Shown here piece by piece: positions 55,696 through 64,000 of a stretch of DNA of 64,000 nt (within the stretch, counting starts at the first letter, position 1; every line of letters starts with the position of its first letter). Location: assembly GCF_003254545.1 (NCBI RefSeq), contig NZ_QJRH01000071.1, forward strand, positions 1 through 64,000. The letters run 5' to 3'. A program made the translations under genes and the position numbers. This stretch comes from Flavobacterium tistrianum (GTDB taxonomy: Bacteria; Bacteroidota; Bacteroidia; Flavobacteriales; Flavobacteriaceae). The notes under the pieces were generated by a model, which was not told the origin of the DNA, made no database searches, and was given only the letters and a program-made list of their open reading frames with translations.

Positions 55696-55802
55696 TTCCT
55701 GCAAGGTTTTCAAAACCTTGTAGGTATTGTTCTTTTAAATGTCTTTATAACTATTGTCAATTAAAATATTAGACCTACAAGGTTTTGAAAACCTTGCAGG
55801 AA
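55696..55802. repeat. 30-bp inverted repeat whose arms are themselves palindromes
   Basis: Arms 55696-55725 and 55773-55802 pair perfectly over 30 bp. Each arm contains CAAGGTTTTNAAAACCTTG, a 9-bp palindrome around one base. Between convergent genes (kinase, alkyltransferase-like). Confidence 0.9.
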
Positions 55803-55814
55803 GAGCCCTGGATT

Positions 55815-56141
55815 TTACGATTCGACTTCAGGTTTCCAAAAGTGCTTTTCAAAATCTACAATCTGATTGTTTACGACTTTGATTCCTTCGTTTTCTAAAA
55901 GCTGCTGCATTAAATTCGTTCCGTCAAAATGATGTTTTCCTGTTAGAAGTCCTTTTTGGTTTACGACTCTATGTGCAGGAACATCATCCATATTATGGCA
56001 AGCGTTCATTGCCCAGCCCACCATTCGTGCAGAACGAGCCGTACCTAATGCTTTCGCGATAGCGCCATAAGAAGTTACTTTTCCAAACGGAATTTGTCTG
56101 GCGATTACATAAACTCTTTCGAAAAAATTCTCTTCTGCCAT
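55815..56141 (-). CDS. Alkyltransferase-like protein (MGMT family, Cys replaced by Ala)
   Basis: 108 aa. MGMT DNA-binding domain (RQIPFGKVTSYGAIAKALG, RMVGWAMNACHN). The active-site motif is PAHRV where MGMT has PCHRV, so it cannot accept alkyl groups. Such ATL proteins bind alkylated guanine and lead it to nucleotide excision repair. Confidence 0.9.
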   Translation of the reverse strand: MAEENFFERVYVIARQIPFGKVTSYGAIAKALGTARSARMVGWAMNACHNMDDVPAHRVVNQKGLLTGKHHFDGTNLMQQLLENEGIKVVNNQIVDFEKHFWKPEVES

Positions 56142-56156
56142 GATTTTGTTTTTTTT

Positions 56157-56270
56157 GCCACAGATTAGAAAGATTAAAGAGATTATCTGCTTAAATCCTT
56201 AAAAATCTGCATGAAAAATATTTAGCCACAAAGTAAAAAAATCATTTTAATCTGTGAAATCTGTGGCTAT
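56157..56270. repeat. Imperfect inverted repeat of the GCCACAGATT family
   Basis: GCCACAGATTAGAAAGATTA at the left faces AATCTGTGAAATCTGTGGC at the right; an internal TTAGCCACAA word points the same way. Between LysE and the ATL gene. Confidence 0.7.
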
Positions 56271-56275
56271 AAAAA

Positions 56276-56914
56276 TTATCCGAAATAGTAATTCAGGATA
56301 TTAAAAAGTGTTGCAAGAGCAACTAATCCTGTTATGGTTCCGATGATAGTATTCATGTTTCGCATGAAGTAATCGGTTTTCTTTTCGATTTTTCCGAAGA
56401 AAGCAATGTAACTATATAAAATTGCAAAAGCCCCAAGAACTGAGCCTAATACAAAGGTTAAAATAATAGTGTTTTCGAATACAAATAGATGGTACGAAGC
56501 AAGCGTTACACTTATTACAACATAATAAGGAATAGGAAAAAAGTTTAGTCCAGAAAGCAGCATTCCGAGAAAGAAACTGCTTTTTTTGCTGGTTTTCTTT
56601 AGTTTCGTTTTTTTCTTTGCTATCGGATCTTTCGCAAAAAAGAAAAAATAAATGGTTAAGATAGAAAAAATGACAAAACCAGCTTCACGCAATAATATTA
56701 CAACATCTGGACGATTGTCTATGACGCGAGCAAACAATACCGCAATGTAAGCCTGAAAAAAAATAATTAAAACCGCACCAATTACAAACGACAGAGCATT
56801 CTTTTTCCCTTCTTTCATTTTTATTTTGGCAGCCGTCATATTGAGCAATCCAGGCGGAATAGTTCCAATGGCAGCGGCAATAAAACCTGAAATTAAAGGA
56901 GTTAGGTAGGTCAT
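56276..56914 (-). CDS. LysE family translocator
   Basis: 212 aa with about six helices; N-terminus FIAAAIGTIPPGLLNMTAAK is the LysE/RhtB signature. Amino-acid or related metabolite exporter; substrate unknown. 42 bases downstream of trmB. Confidence 0.85.
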   Translation of the reverse strand: MTYLTPLISGFIAAAIGTIPPGLLNMTAAKIKMKEGKKNALSFVIGAVLIIFFQAYIAVLFARVIDNRPDVVILLREAGFVIFSILTIYFFFFAKDPIAKKKTKLKKTSKKSSFFLGMLLSGLNFFPIPYYVVISVTLASYHLFVFENTIILTFVLGSVLGAFAILYSYIAFFGKIEKKTDYFMRNMNTIIGTITGLVALATLFNILNYYFG

Positions 56915-56956
56915 TTAGTTATTAAAAACTGTTAGATAAAGGTTTCAAAATTAAAG

Positions 56957-57634
56957 TTAGTCTTTAATTTTGAAACGAATATACGTAATTGCCTTATTAA
57001 TTTCTAAATATTGTTTTTCGTAGAAAGTCTGAATAGAAGTCACAACTTCTGGGCTTCCTTCGTTTTTGTATACATTATGATTTGCGTATAAAACTTCGTG
57101 ACCTTCTCCGTGAAGCAATCCAAGAGTATAACCGTGCATAAATTCGCTGTCGGTTTTAAGGTTTACGACACCGTCTTTTTTCAAGATTTTTTTGTACAAT
57201 TTCAAGAACTCAGAATTAGTCATTCTATGTTTAGTTCTTTTATATTTGATTTGTGGATCTGGGAAAGTAATCCAGATTTCGTCTACTTCGCCTTCAGCAA
57301 AAATATGGTCGATCAATTCGATTTGTGTACGTACGAAAGCAACATTGTGAAGACCGTTTTCTACAGCAGTTTTTGCACCTCTCCAGAAACGCGCTCCTTT
57401 AATATCGATTCCGATAAAATTTTTGTTTGGGTATTTTTCTGCTAATCCAACAGAATATTCTCCCTTTCCGCATCCTAATTCTAAAACTAATGGATTATCA
57501 TTTTTAAAGAAATCAGAGTTCCATTTTCCTTTTAAAGGCATTAAATCGCCTACAACTTCTTCTCTGGTTGGTTGAAAAACGTTTTGAAATGTTTCGTTTT
57601 CTCTGAATCTCTTAAGTTTATTTTTACTTCCCAC
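56957..57634 (-). CDS. trmB: tRNA (guanine(46)-N7)-methyltransferase
   Basis: 225 aa using a GTG start at 57634, which gives the family N-terminus (M)GSKNKLKRFRENETF; a TTG at 57655 would add seven residues. SAM site LELGCGKGEYSVGLAEKYP, then GIDIKGARFWRG and the catalytic WITFPDPQIKYKRTKHR. Methylates G46 in the tRNA variable loop. Confidence 0.92.
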   Translation of the reverse strand: MGSKNKLKRFRENETFQNVFQPTREEVVGDLMPLKGKWNSDFFKNDNPLVLELGCGKGEYSVGLAEKYPNKNFIGIDIKGARFWRGAKTAVENGLHNVAFVRTQIELIDHIFAEGEVDEIWITFPDPQIKYKRTKHRMTNSEFLKLYKKILKKDGVVNLKTDSEFMHGYTLGLLHGEGHEVLYANHNVYKNEGSPEVVTSIQTFYEKQYLEINKAITYIRFKIKD

Positions 57635-57703
57635 TTTTACAAAAATTTTCGGCAAAATTAAGGAATATAAACGAATGAAAATAGCGTAATTAGGTTTAAA
57701 AAG

Positions 57704-57764
57704 TTTTCCGCCACGAATTCACGAATTTTATTTTAAAAATAATTCGTGAATTCGTGGCGGAAAA
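57704..57764. repeat. 24-bp perfect inverted repeat, bidirectional terminator-like
   Basis: Arms 57704-57727/57741-57764 (inner word CCACGAATTCACGAATT), 13-base loop, T run and A run at the ends. Short form of the 24531 element family; lies after amt and before trmB. Confidence 0.88.
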
Positions 57765-57771
57765 AATAATA

Positions 57772-59154
<1,383 letters not shown>

Positions 59155-59313
59155 TTTTAAAATACTTTGTTTAACCCTATTTTTTTTAGGGTCAAAGTTA
59201 GAAAAAAATAAAGATTCTTGTTTTTAAGGCTGTTAAAATAGAGGTATGGGTTTTATTTTGATGAATTTTATAAAATACGGTTCTTTTTTTTGACAGTATC
59301 TTATTCTAAAGTT

Positions 59314-59368
59314 ACAAAAAAGCGCTGTTTTTGCCGAATTAATTAAAATTAATCTGCTAACAGCGCTT
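59314..59368 (-). terminator. Terminator of the NTF2-like gene
   Basis: 10-bp stem AAGCGCTGTT/AACAGCGCTT (59320-59329/59359-59368), then six T on the minus strand. The loop holds a smaller AATTAATT hairpin. Confidence 0.8.
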
Positions 59369-59417
59369 CTAATATGCTCAAAAAGTTATGTTTATAATAA
59401 GAAAACAGTAAAATGTT

Positions 59418-59906
59418 TTATTTTTTCTGAAGTTTTGCAATCAAAGCATCTTCAATTGGCGCTTTTATCTTGGTTACAGCATCAACTTCGTCATTCGGAA
59501 TTGTCATTGACAGAACATAATGCTGAATTTTCCATTCGTTGCCCACTTTAACCAAAACTCCAGAACCGCGACAGATTTTCATTTGTGTATCTAGCAATTC
59601 GTCAAACCAAGCAATTTTTCCGCTTTTGTCAAAAAAGATGTGGCGTTCTAATGCTTTAAAATTCCATGTAGTTCCTTTGTCGAAAAAAGGTTTTGCCCAA
59701 ACAGCGAACTCTTTTTTAGTCCAATTTTCAGTTGCATCGGTTCCGATATAGATTGCGTCGTCTGCCAATACATTAAAGTAAGCATCGTATTTTACTTCGC
59801 CTGCAGCTTTATGCCACGCGTCTAAGGTTTGATTGATTTTGTTTTTGTCGGTTTGTGCATTTGCAAAAGAAGTAACGAATAAAAGAAGTAGAATTGTTTT
59901 TTTCAT
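59418..59906 (-). CDS. Secreted NTF2/SnoaL-like protein
   Basis: 162 aa. Signal peptide MKKTILLLLFVTSFANAQ; NTF2-like cone with LDAWHKAAGEVKYDAYFNVL, DDAIYIGTDATENWTKKEF and a VGNEWKIQHYVLS strand. Often binds small ligands; no catalytic set can be assigned. Confidence 0.85.
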   Translation of the reverse strand: MKKTILLLLFVTSFANAQTDKNKINQTLDAWHKAAGEVKYDAYFNVLADDAIYIGTDATENWTKKEFAVWAKPFFDKGTTWNFKALERHIFFDKSGKIAWFDELLDTQMKICRGSGVLVKVGNEWKIQHYVLSMTIPNDEVDAVTKIKAPIEDALIAKLQKK

Positions 59907-60141
59907 GAGATATGTTATTTGAGTTTAAAGGTATAATTTTTTTGACGATGAAAGTGAGGTTTCTCGCAATGCTGTTTTTTGAATCTCGCAAAGTCGCAAA
60001 GTTTATTTTAAGATGCCTAATGACTATGTGCCTTTGCAACTCAGTACCTTTGTACCTCATTAAATTATCATTAACATTGTTCATGTCATTTAATCTCTCA
60101 AAAAACCACTATATTTGATTCTCAATAAAAATACCCCAGTC

Positions 60142-60804
60142 ATGAATCCAAAAATACTTATCAGTTCACTAGCCATAACTTCCTTATTATTTATTTCCTG
60201 TAAAAAGGAATTAGAGCCTCAGGAAAGTACAGCAACTTCCGAATTAGTAAGGTTAGGACTTGCAAAAGATACAACTAAACCAGCTGCGCCAGTGGTGCAA
60301 AACCCTGCAGCGAACCCAAATACAGTTTTAAGCGATACTAAAGGAATCAATCCTGCTCACGGACAGCCGGGACACCGTTGCGATATTGCGGTTGGAGCTC
60401 CTTTAAATTCTGCGCCGACACAGCAAGTGCAGGCAACTCAAGGACAAACGGTGCAAGTAAATCCGAGTCAGCAACAGAAAATGGTTACGACTACAACTGC
60501 TACGCCAGTAAAAGTGGCAAAAGGAATGAATCCGCCACACGGACAACCAGGACATAGATGTGATATTCCTGTCGGAGCGCCTTTAAATTCGCCTAAAGCG
60601 ACAACAACTGCAACAACGACAAATACGGCTCAAAGCGGAACAGTTACGCAAAACTTTAGCGTTACTCCGCCAGCATCAAATCCAGTTCCTGCTTTGTTAA
60701 GCACAGAAGGGAATGAGGCAGCAGTAGCAGACGGAATGAATCCGCCACACGGAAAACCAGGCCACCGTTGCGATATTGCCGTTGGAGCTCCTTTACCGAA
60801 ATAA
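60142..60804 (+). CDS. Lipoprotein with three NPPHGQPGHRCD repeats
   Basis: 220 aa from ATG 60142 (MNPKILISSLAITSLLFIS then Cys: lipobox). A TTG frame start at 60115 would add nine residues. Three copies of NPPHGQPGHRCDIxVGAPL (one has NPAH, one GKPGH), spaced by Thr/Gln/Pro/Ala-rich linkers. Each repeat has one Cys, two His and one Asp, so metal or haem binding is possible. Known in Flavobacteriia as an unnamed repeat type. The last repeat is at the C-terminus. Confidence 0.85.
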   Translation: MNPKILISSLAITSLLFISCKKELEPQESTATSELVRLGLAKDTTKPAAPVVQNPAANPNTVLSDTKGINPAHGQPGHRCDIAVGAPLNSAPTQQVQATQGQTVQVNPSQQQKMVTTTTATPVKVAKGMNPPHGQPGHRCDIPVGAPLNSPKATTTATTTNTAQSGTVTQNFSVTPPASNPVPALLSTEGNEAAVADGMNPPHGKPGHRCDIAVGAPLPK

Positions 60805-60806
60805 AA

Positions 60807-60952
60807 TAAACCATATAAGTGATATAAGAGAATTTAAGATTCTCACTTATTATAACCCACAAAAAAAGCGAAGCACTTTAGTACTTCGCTTTTTTTGTGA
60901 TATAAAGTTTTTCAGTAAACTTAAAATGAACTTATATCACTTATATGGTTTA
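60807..60952. repeat. 22-bp perfect inverted repeat nesting a terminator
   Basis: Outer arms 60807-60828/60931-60952, reading TAAACCATATAAGTGATATA inward. Inside is a near-perfect hairpin (60860-60899, AGCGAAG/CTTCGCT with A and T runs) that is a bidirectional terminator. Confidence 0.88.
60860..60899. terminator. Bidirectional terminator (repeat lipoprotein / hibernation factor)
   Basis: Stem AGCGAAGCACT facing AGTACTTCGCT (one mismatch), flanked by seven A and seven T. Confidence 0.88.
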
Positions 60953-60958
60953 AAAAAA

Positions 60959-61273
60959 TTAATGTTCTTTTATTTTTTCGAAAGTCGTAGTCAATGTTTT
61001 TTTAGCTTTGGCCAATGCACCGCTGAAAGCTTTTTCAAGTGTTTCTGCATGTTCTGTAACCGTAATTGGCTGTAGTTTTACAGGACGAACTTCTATCACA
61101 CATTTTTTGTCATGCAAGCTGAATTTTTCTCCATTTTCATCTCCAAAATGAATTTCTACGCGAGTAATTTTATCTTGAAAACGGTCTAAGCTTTTTTCTA
61201 CTTCTCCAGAAAAATAGCTTTCTAATCTTGCACTTCCTTCAATGTTTTTGTCGGTGTTGATTTGTACTTTCAT
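60959..61273 (-). CDS. hpf: Ribosome hibernation-promoting factor (HPF/YfiA family)
   Basis: 104 aa, short form. MKVQINTDKNIEGSARLESY, VEIHFGDENGEKF and the basic KAKKTLTTTFEKIKEH end. Binds the 30S A/P sites in starvation. Promoter at 61301-61331. Confidence 0.9.
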   Translation of the reverse strand: MKVQINTDKNIEGSARLESYFSGEVEKSLDRFQDKITRVEIHFGDENGEKFSLHDKKCVIEVRPVKLQPITVTEHAETLEKAFSGALAKAKKTLTTTFEKIKEH

Positions 61274-61300
61274 AACAAATAAAATTTAATGATTCATTCT

Positions 61301-61331
61301 CAAACTTACCGATTTTTGATGCAAAAGACAA
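61301..61331 (-). promoter_or_regulatory. hpf: Promoter of the hibernation factor gene
   Basis: Minus strand: TTG at 61329-61331, 20-base spacer, TAAGTTTG at 61301-61308. Confidence 0.6.
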
Positions 61332-61465
61332 GTGGGTTAAGGAAATATTATGAAATTTTAAAATGATTTATTTTTCAATTTTGTAACTTCGATTTGGAAA
61401 AAATATACTCAGAGTATTTTATTTTTTAAATAAAGAAAAAACTTACAATTTATTTTTGTTTTTCA

Positions 61466-61473
61466 TATATTTG
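61466..61473 (+). promoter_or_regulatory. -7 element of the leader RNA
   Basis: TATATTTG, exact TAnnTTTG match; would start RNA near 61480, at the beginning of the 22-bp repeat. Confidence 0.5.
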
Positions 61474-61476
61474 GAG

Positions 61477-61498
61477 TTCCTAAAATTCAAGATTATGA
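61477..61498 (+). repeat. 22-bp direct repeat, copy 1 (with start codon)
   Basis: Identical to 61600-61621. Begins TTCCTAAAATTCAAG and includes the ATG of the 28-codon frame. Confidence 0.9.
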
Positions 61499-61598
61499 AC
61501 ACAAAAAAATTCTTGCCCATGTGGTATGCTGACGTTATTGGAAACAACCGTAGCGCGTTCTTGAATGCGCAGGACAGCTAAGCCACATGGGTTTTTTT
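61480..61598 (+). ncRNA. Candidate ~120-nt structured RNA / attenuator with terminator
   Basis: Closing stem CCCATGTGG/CCACATGGG (61516-61524/61583-61591) followed by seven T; then GCTG/CAGC inside it, and two hairpins within: ACGTTATTG-GAAA-CAACCGT (GAAA tetraloop) and GCGCGTT-CTTG-AATGCGC. A three-way-junction shape is possible. Could be a free RNA or an attenuator of the next gene. Confidence 0.5.
61495..61581 (+). CDS. Possible 28-aa leader peptide inside a structured RNA
   Basis: ATG 61495, TAA 61579-61581; begins MNTKKFLPMWYADVIGNNRS. The frame covers most of the hairpin element below and ends at its closing stem. Start context is the same as that of the 77-aa gene at 61618. May be a regulatory leader or just a chance frame in an RNA. 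Confidence 0.4.
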   Translation: MNTKKFLPMWYADVIGNNRSAFLNAQDS

Positions 61599-61599
61599 A

Positions 61600-61621
61600 T
61601 TCCTAAAATTCAAGATTATGA
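61600..61621 (+). repeat. 22-bp direct repeat, copy 2 (with start codon of the 77-aa gene)
   Basis: Identical to 61477-61498, 123 bases downstream; gives the 77-aa gene the same translation start region as the leader. Confidence 0.9.
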
Positions 61622-61851
61622 GTACCAACGCCCTTTCCAAAGAAACCGAATTGAGGTTGACAGAATTCTTCAACAATTCAATCGATTCCAAAAGTATGGC
61701 AAAAACCATTAGGCAAGTCAATTTCCTAATTGCGTTAAATGCAATACGAGAAGATGGATTTATGAAAACTGAAACCGTAAATATTGAAGATGGTTTCTTT
61801 TGGCTAAATGAATTAGCAGAAATTCTTGATCCTTATTTGGGGATTGAGTAA
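61618..61851 (+). CDS. Hypothetical 77-aa protein
   Basis: Small, acidic, helical (LRLTEFFNNSIDSKSMAKTI, DGFFWLNELAEILDPYLGIE); no family recognised and no signal peptide. Preceded by the duplicated leader and followed by a terminator. Confidence 0.7.
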   Translation: MSTNALSKETELRLTEFFNNSIDSKSMAKTIRQVNFLIALNAIREDGFMKTETVNIEDGFFWLNELAEILDPYLGIE

Positions 61852-61860
61852 GAAATGAGA

Positions 61861-61888
61861 AAAAGCCACTGGGAAAGTGGCTTTTTTT
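61861..61888 (+). terminator. Intrinsic terminator of the 77-aa gene
   Basis: 10-bp stem AAAAGCCACT/AGTGGCTTTT, GGGAA loop, T run; overlaps the stop of the convergent 91-aa gene. Confidence 0.9.
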
Positions 61889-62162
61889 AGTTATTCTGGG
61901 TTGTTTTTTCTGGGTAAATCGTATTAAAATAGTTTTCGAAAGCTTTGCATAGTAATTCTTTATCAACCTCTAAAAGCTCATTTCTAATATCCCAATCTTT
62001 GATATACTCTTCATCTTCAATGCAAATTTCTTCTCCTTCAAGTTTTCTAGTTAAAATATCACTTAGTAAAACATTATTACAGCTGGAATATTCGGGATAA
62101 TATTTCTCTATAAAAGCCCAGTAGTTAAATTGATCTTTTTCTTTCTTTTCTAGATATTCCAT
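61887..62162 (-). CDS. Hypothetical 91-aa acidic protein
   Basis: Starts MEYLEKKEKDQFNYWAFIEK; Glu/Asp-rich with IEDEEYIKDWDIRNELLEVD. No family recognised. 21 bases after the restriction gene and on the same strand, so possibly part of the R-M operon. Confidence 0.65.
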   Translation of the reverse strand: MEYLEKKEKDQFNYWAFIEKYYPEYSSCNNVLLSDILTRKLEGEEICIEDEEYIKDWDIRNELLEVDKELLCKAFENYFNTIYPEKTTQNN

Positions 62163-62183
62163 TTTTTTTAGATTATTGCATTT

Positions 62184-63497
62184 TTATCCCATAAAGTTAT
62201 CTTCATCCATCGGAACAGGCTCATCTTTCATAAACAATTCAAAAGAGCCAATAGGAGCGAAGTCAATATTAATTACGGTATAATCATTTTTATTTCGCCA
62301 TAAACGAACAGAATCTGTTCCTTTCTTTTCTAACCATTCACGAGTTACAGGTTCTCTTTCTTTGAGTCCTAAAACATCTACAAGTAGCCATTGGCCTAAC
62401 GCAGATTGCCCAAATCTTTTTCCGTTTTCATCTTTTAAAGTGTTGCTTCCAGATTGTAAACCTTTCATGTTGTCTTGAGTAACTAAAGCAGGAATTGTTT
62501 TTCCATTTGGTAGTTTTAAAGAAAAACGCACTTCAGGTTTTTCATCTGAAGGACCTTTATAATCATCTTTAATTTTTTCAAATTCAAATATGTTAGATGT
62601 AAAAAAATCAGGATGCTTTTTATGAAATTCTCTAGGAATAGGAACATAAATTTCATTTAAAGGTCTTGGGGTACTACTTCCTTTACTTTTAGGTGCAGCA
62701 TTCCATGCATTTAGTCCAGATTTTTCTTCTACTTCTTTAGATTGATAAGAATATAGAGGTAAGTAAACTTCAATTATATCTTGTTCTGCAACTTTTGTTG
62801 TTTCAACAAGGTCAAAGTATGCTTTCAGTAAAAATGAAAAAGGATCCTCAATAATTTTTACATCAAATTTATTGAGTGTTAAAGTATTGTATTTGTCAGA
62901 GTCAAATTTTTGCCATATTTGAGAATCAGCAAATGTATATCTATAATCTTTATTTCCATCAGACCAAGATAAAGCGGACGATGTTGCGCTAAAATCTTTA
63001 ATTTTATTTACATCAATTAAAGGATATGCACATTCATTAATAGTGAAAATGCCTTTATCACGTGTTATGTAGTGATAAATGTTTTTGTCTTCAGATAGCC
63101 CTAAACGTTCATAATCACTTTGCATTCTTTGATTTTTAATCTCAGAAATTTTATATGCTAATGAATATAAATCACCACGATATTCATTAATATCATTTTG
63201 ATAACGCTTAAGTTGCATAACTTTTTGAAAAGATGGTTTGCTTCCCATCCAAGTTTTTAAACCGATTCCGATACGTTCATCACCAAATACTGAAAGTACA
63301 TCATGTGGTGTATTTCCAATATCAACATTTTGGCTATTAAAAATTTTTGTAAATACAGTTTCTTGAAATTTAGAATCAAGGTATGGAATTAAATCTCCTT
63401 GCTTTTGGCGAAAGAGGTTTGATAATGCTCCATAAACTTGTAAAAACTTTATATACTCACCTCTTTGGTCGCTAGAAAATTGTTCCCAAACACTCAT
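62184..63497 (-). CDS. Type II restriction endonuclease (NgoFVII-like C-terminal domain)
   Basis: 437 aa. The N-terminal half has DVLSVFGDERIGIGLKTW, which could be the D...xxK part of a PD-(D/E)xK nuclease. The C-terminal half (PLNEIYVPIPREFHKKHPDF, LPNGKTIPALVTQDN, LGQWLLVDVLG) resembles the B3-like DNA-binding domain of NgoFVII-type enzymes. Two bases after a cytosine-5 methyltransferase gene, which supports the role. Recognition site unknown. Confidence 0.75.
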   Translation of the reverse strand: MSVWEQFSSDQRGEYIKFLQVYGALSNLFRQKQGDLIPYLDSKFQETVFTKIFNSQNVDIGNTPHDVLSVFGDERIGIGLKTWMGSKPSFQKVMQLKRYQNDINEYRGDLYSLAYKISEIKNQRMQSDYERLGLSEDKNIYHYITRDKGIFTINECAYPLIDVNKIKDFSATSSALSWSDGNKDYRYTFADSQIWQKFDSDKYNTLTLNKFDVKIIEDPFSFLLKAYFDLVETTKVAEQDIIEVYLPLYSYQSKEVEEKSGLNAWNAAPKSKGSSTPRPLNEIYVPIPREFHKKHPDFFTSNIFEFEKIKDDYKGPSDEKPEVRFSLKLPNGKTIPALVTQDNMKGLQSGSNTLKDENGKRFGQSALGQWLLVDVLGLKEREPVTREWLEKKGTDSVRLWRNKNDYTVINIDFAPIGSFELFMKDEPVPMDEDNFMG

Positions 63498-63499
63498 GT

Positions 63500-64000
63500 T
63501 TATAAGACATTTAAAATTTCTTGACTAATTCTCTCAATTAATGTCGTTGTTACTGAATTTCCAGCTTGCATATATAATTTACTATTAGCAATATTTGGTA
63601 AAATATACTTATCCATTGGATATCCTTGAAACGCAAAACATTCTTTCGGAGTTAATTTTCTAATGCCATAATCATCAAGAATTAAGGGAACATTATGTCC
63701 TCCTGTTCCCATATTAGCAGTTAAAGTTGGACAAACTTGGTTTTTGTTTTCTCTAACATAAACTCTTCTCCATTGATATATTGTATCTTTTGAAGTTATT
63801 GTTTTTTCTAATTCAGGATAATATTGGTGATCTTTTTTGTAATAAAGATTGTCTGCCTGTTTTCCTTTTTCTAAAATGTCATGAATTGTTTTGGTTAAAG
63901 GAATAGGCTCAGGAAATTTAAAATCTCCATGATTTGGTACTTGCTCTTTGTCAAATGCTACAATAAAAATACGCTCTCTATTTTGCGGAACATTAGCGTG
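63500..64000 (-). CDS. DNA (cytosine-5-)-methyltransferase, C-terminal part (partial)
   Basis: Open minus-strand frame from the window edge to the stop at 63500; 166 residues, N-terminus outside. Motif VIII QNRERIFIVAF, the pre-IX segment YQWRRVYVREN and CPTLTANMGTGGHNVP (motif IX), RKLTPKECFAFQGYP and motif X YMQAGNSVTTTLIE are all present. The first visible residues (HANVPQNRER) belong just before motif VIII; the catalytic PCQ lies outside. Protects the site cut by the enzyme at 62184. Confidence 0.93.
   Translation of the reverse strand, partial: HANVPQNRERIFIVAFDKEQVPNHGDFKFPEPIPLTKTIHDILEKGKQADNLYYKKDHQYYPELEKTITSKDTIYQWRRVYVRENKNQVCPTLTANMGTGGHNVPLILDDYGIRKLTPKECFAFQGYPMDKYILPNIANSKLYMQAGNSVTTTLIERISQEILNVL

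Noticed and set aside
59809..60084. 91-codon minus frame and the 68-codon plus frame at 59912-60118
   Set aside because: Chance frames over the NTF2-like gene start and repeat-rich gap; no signal or family features.
60776..61075. 99-codon plus frame
   Set aside because: Runs across a terminator and an inverted repeat and opposes the hibernation-factor gene.
63500..63712. 70-aa stand-alone protein starting at the Met at 63712
   Set aside because: The frame stays open to the window edge and carries methyltransferase motifs VIII to X, so this Met is internal.

Overview
The window is AT-rich chromosomal DNA from a Bacteroidota bacterium, most likely a Flavobacterium or close relative. The grounds are a MurF-Alr fusion, a very long DnaE with a fused DEDDh exonuclease, an S16 protein with an Ala/Glu-rich tail, promoters of the TTG-N19-TAnnTTTG type, almost no Shine-Dalgarno sequences, and many SPII lipoproteins and TonB-type outer-membrane proteins. 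The genus is inferred from protein character, not from a marker search. No rRNA, tRNA or CRISPR array was seen.

Layout. 1-6.8 kb: a peptide-secretion locus. It has a VKOR-thioredoxin membrane oxidoreductase, three small Cys-containing peptides with aligned 25-residue leaders, a C39-peptidase ABC exporter and a HlyD adaptor, with a second type of GG-leader precursor cut by the left edge on the other strand. A five-stem candidate RNA (3057-3243) lies between the peptides and the exporter. 6.8-9.9 kb: trmN6, rimM, rpsP, a DUF6252-like lipoprotein and an RRM protein. 9.9-15.1 kb: a leucine-type operon (leuC-leuD-leuA/cimA-like-leuB, minus strand) with a clear promoter upstream of leuC. 15.5-23.3 kb: AraC regulator, SDR, dnaE and an outer-membrane protein. 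23.5-36.2 kb: oxidoreductase, prolyl oligopeptidase, TonB receptor, small membrane and barrel proteins, murF-alr, mscL and asd.

36.2-43.5 kb is an accessory stretch: unknown small proteins, a lipoprotein gene broken at a poly-A run, three tandem paralogous lipoproteins, YcxB-like, YciI-like and SMI1/KNR4 genes. Two small genes here are each bracketed by direct repeats of the upstream gene's 3' end, a sign of cassette-like gain. 43.5-48 kb: ferredoxin, NifU-type scaffold, Mrp ATPase and L,D-transpeptidase. 48.1-55.7 kb: a MacB-type efflux operon divergent from a sigma-54 response regulator and NtrY-like kinase. A near-consensus -24/-12 promoter and two tandem dyad sites sit between them, so the regulatory circuit can be read from the sequence. 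55.8-61.3 kb: alkyltransferase-like protein, LysE, TrmB, ammonium transporter, NTF2-like protein, a repeat lipoprotein and a hibernation factor. 61.4-61.9 kb: a duplicated leader with a compact structured RNA. 61.9-64 kb: a type II restriction endonuclease and the C-terminal part of its cytosine-5 methyltransferase, cut by the right edge.

A feature running through the whole window is that many intergenic gaps hold long inverted repeats (arms of about 11-30 bp, several perfect) of several sequence families, including two ~230-bp elements in tandem whose arms differ by matched changes.
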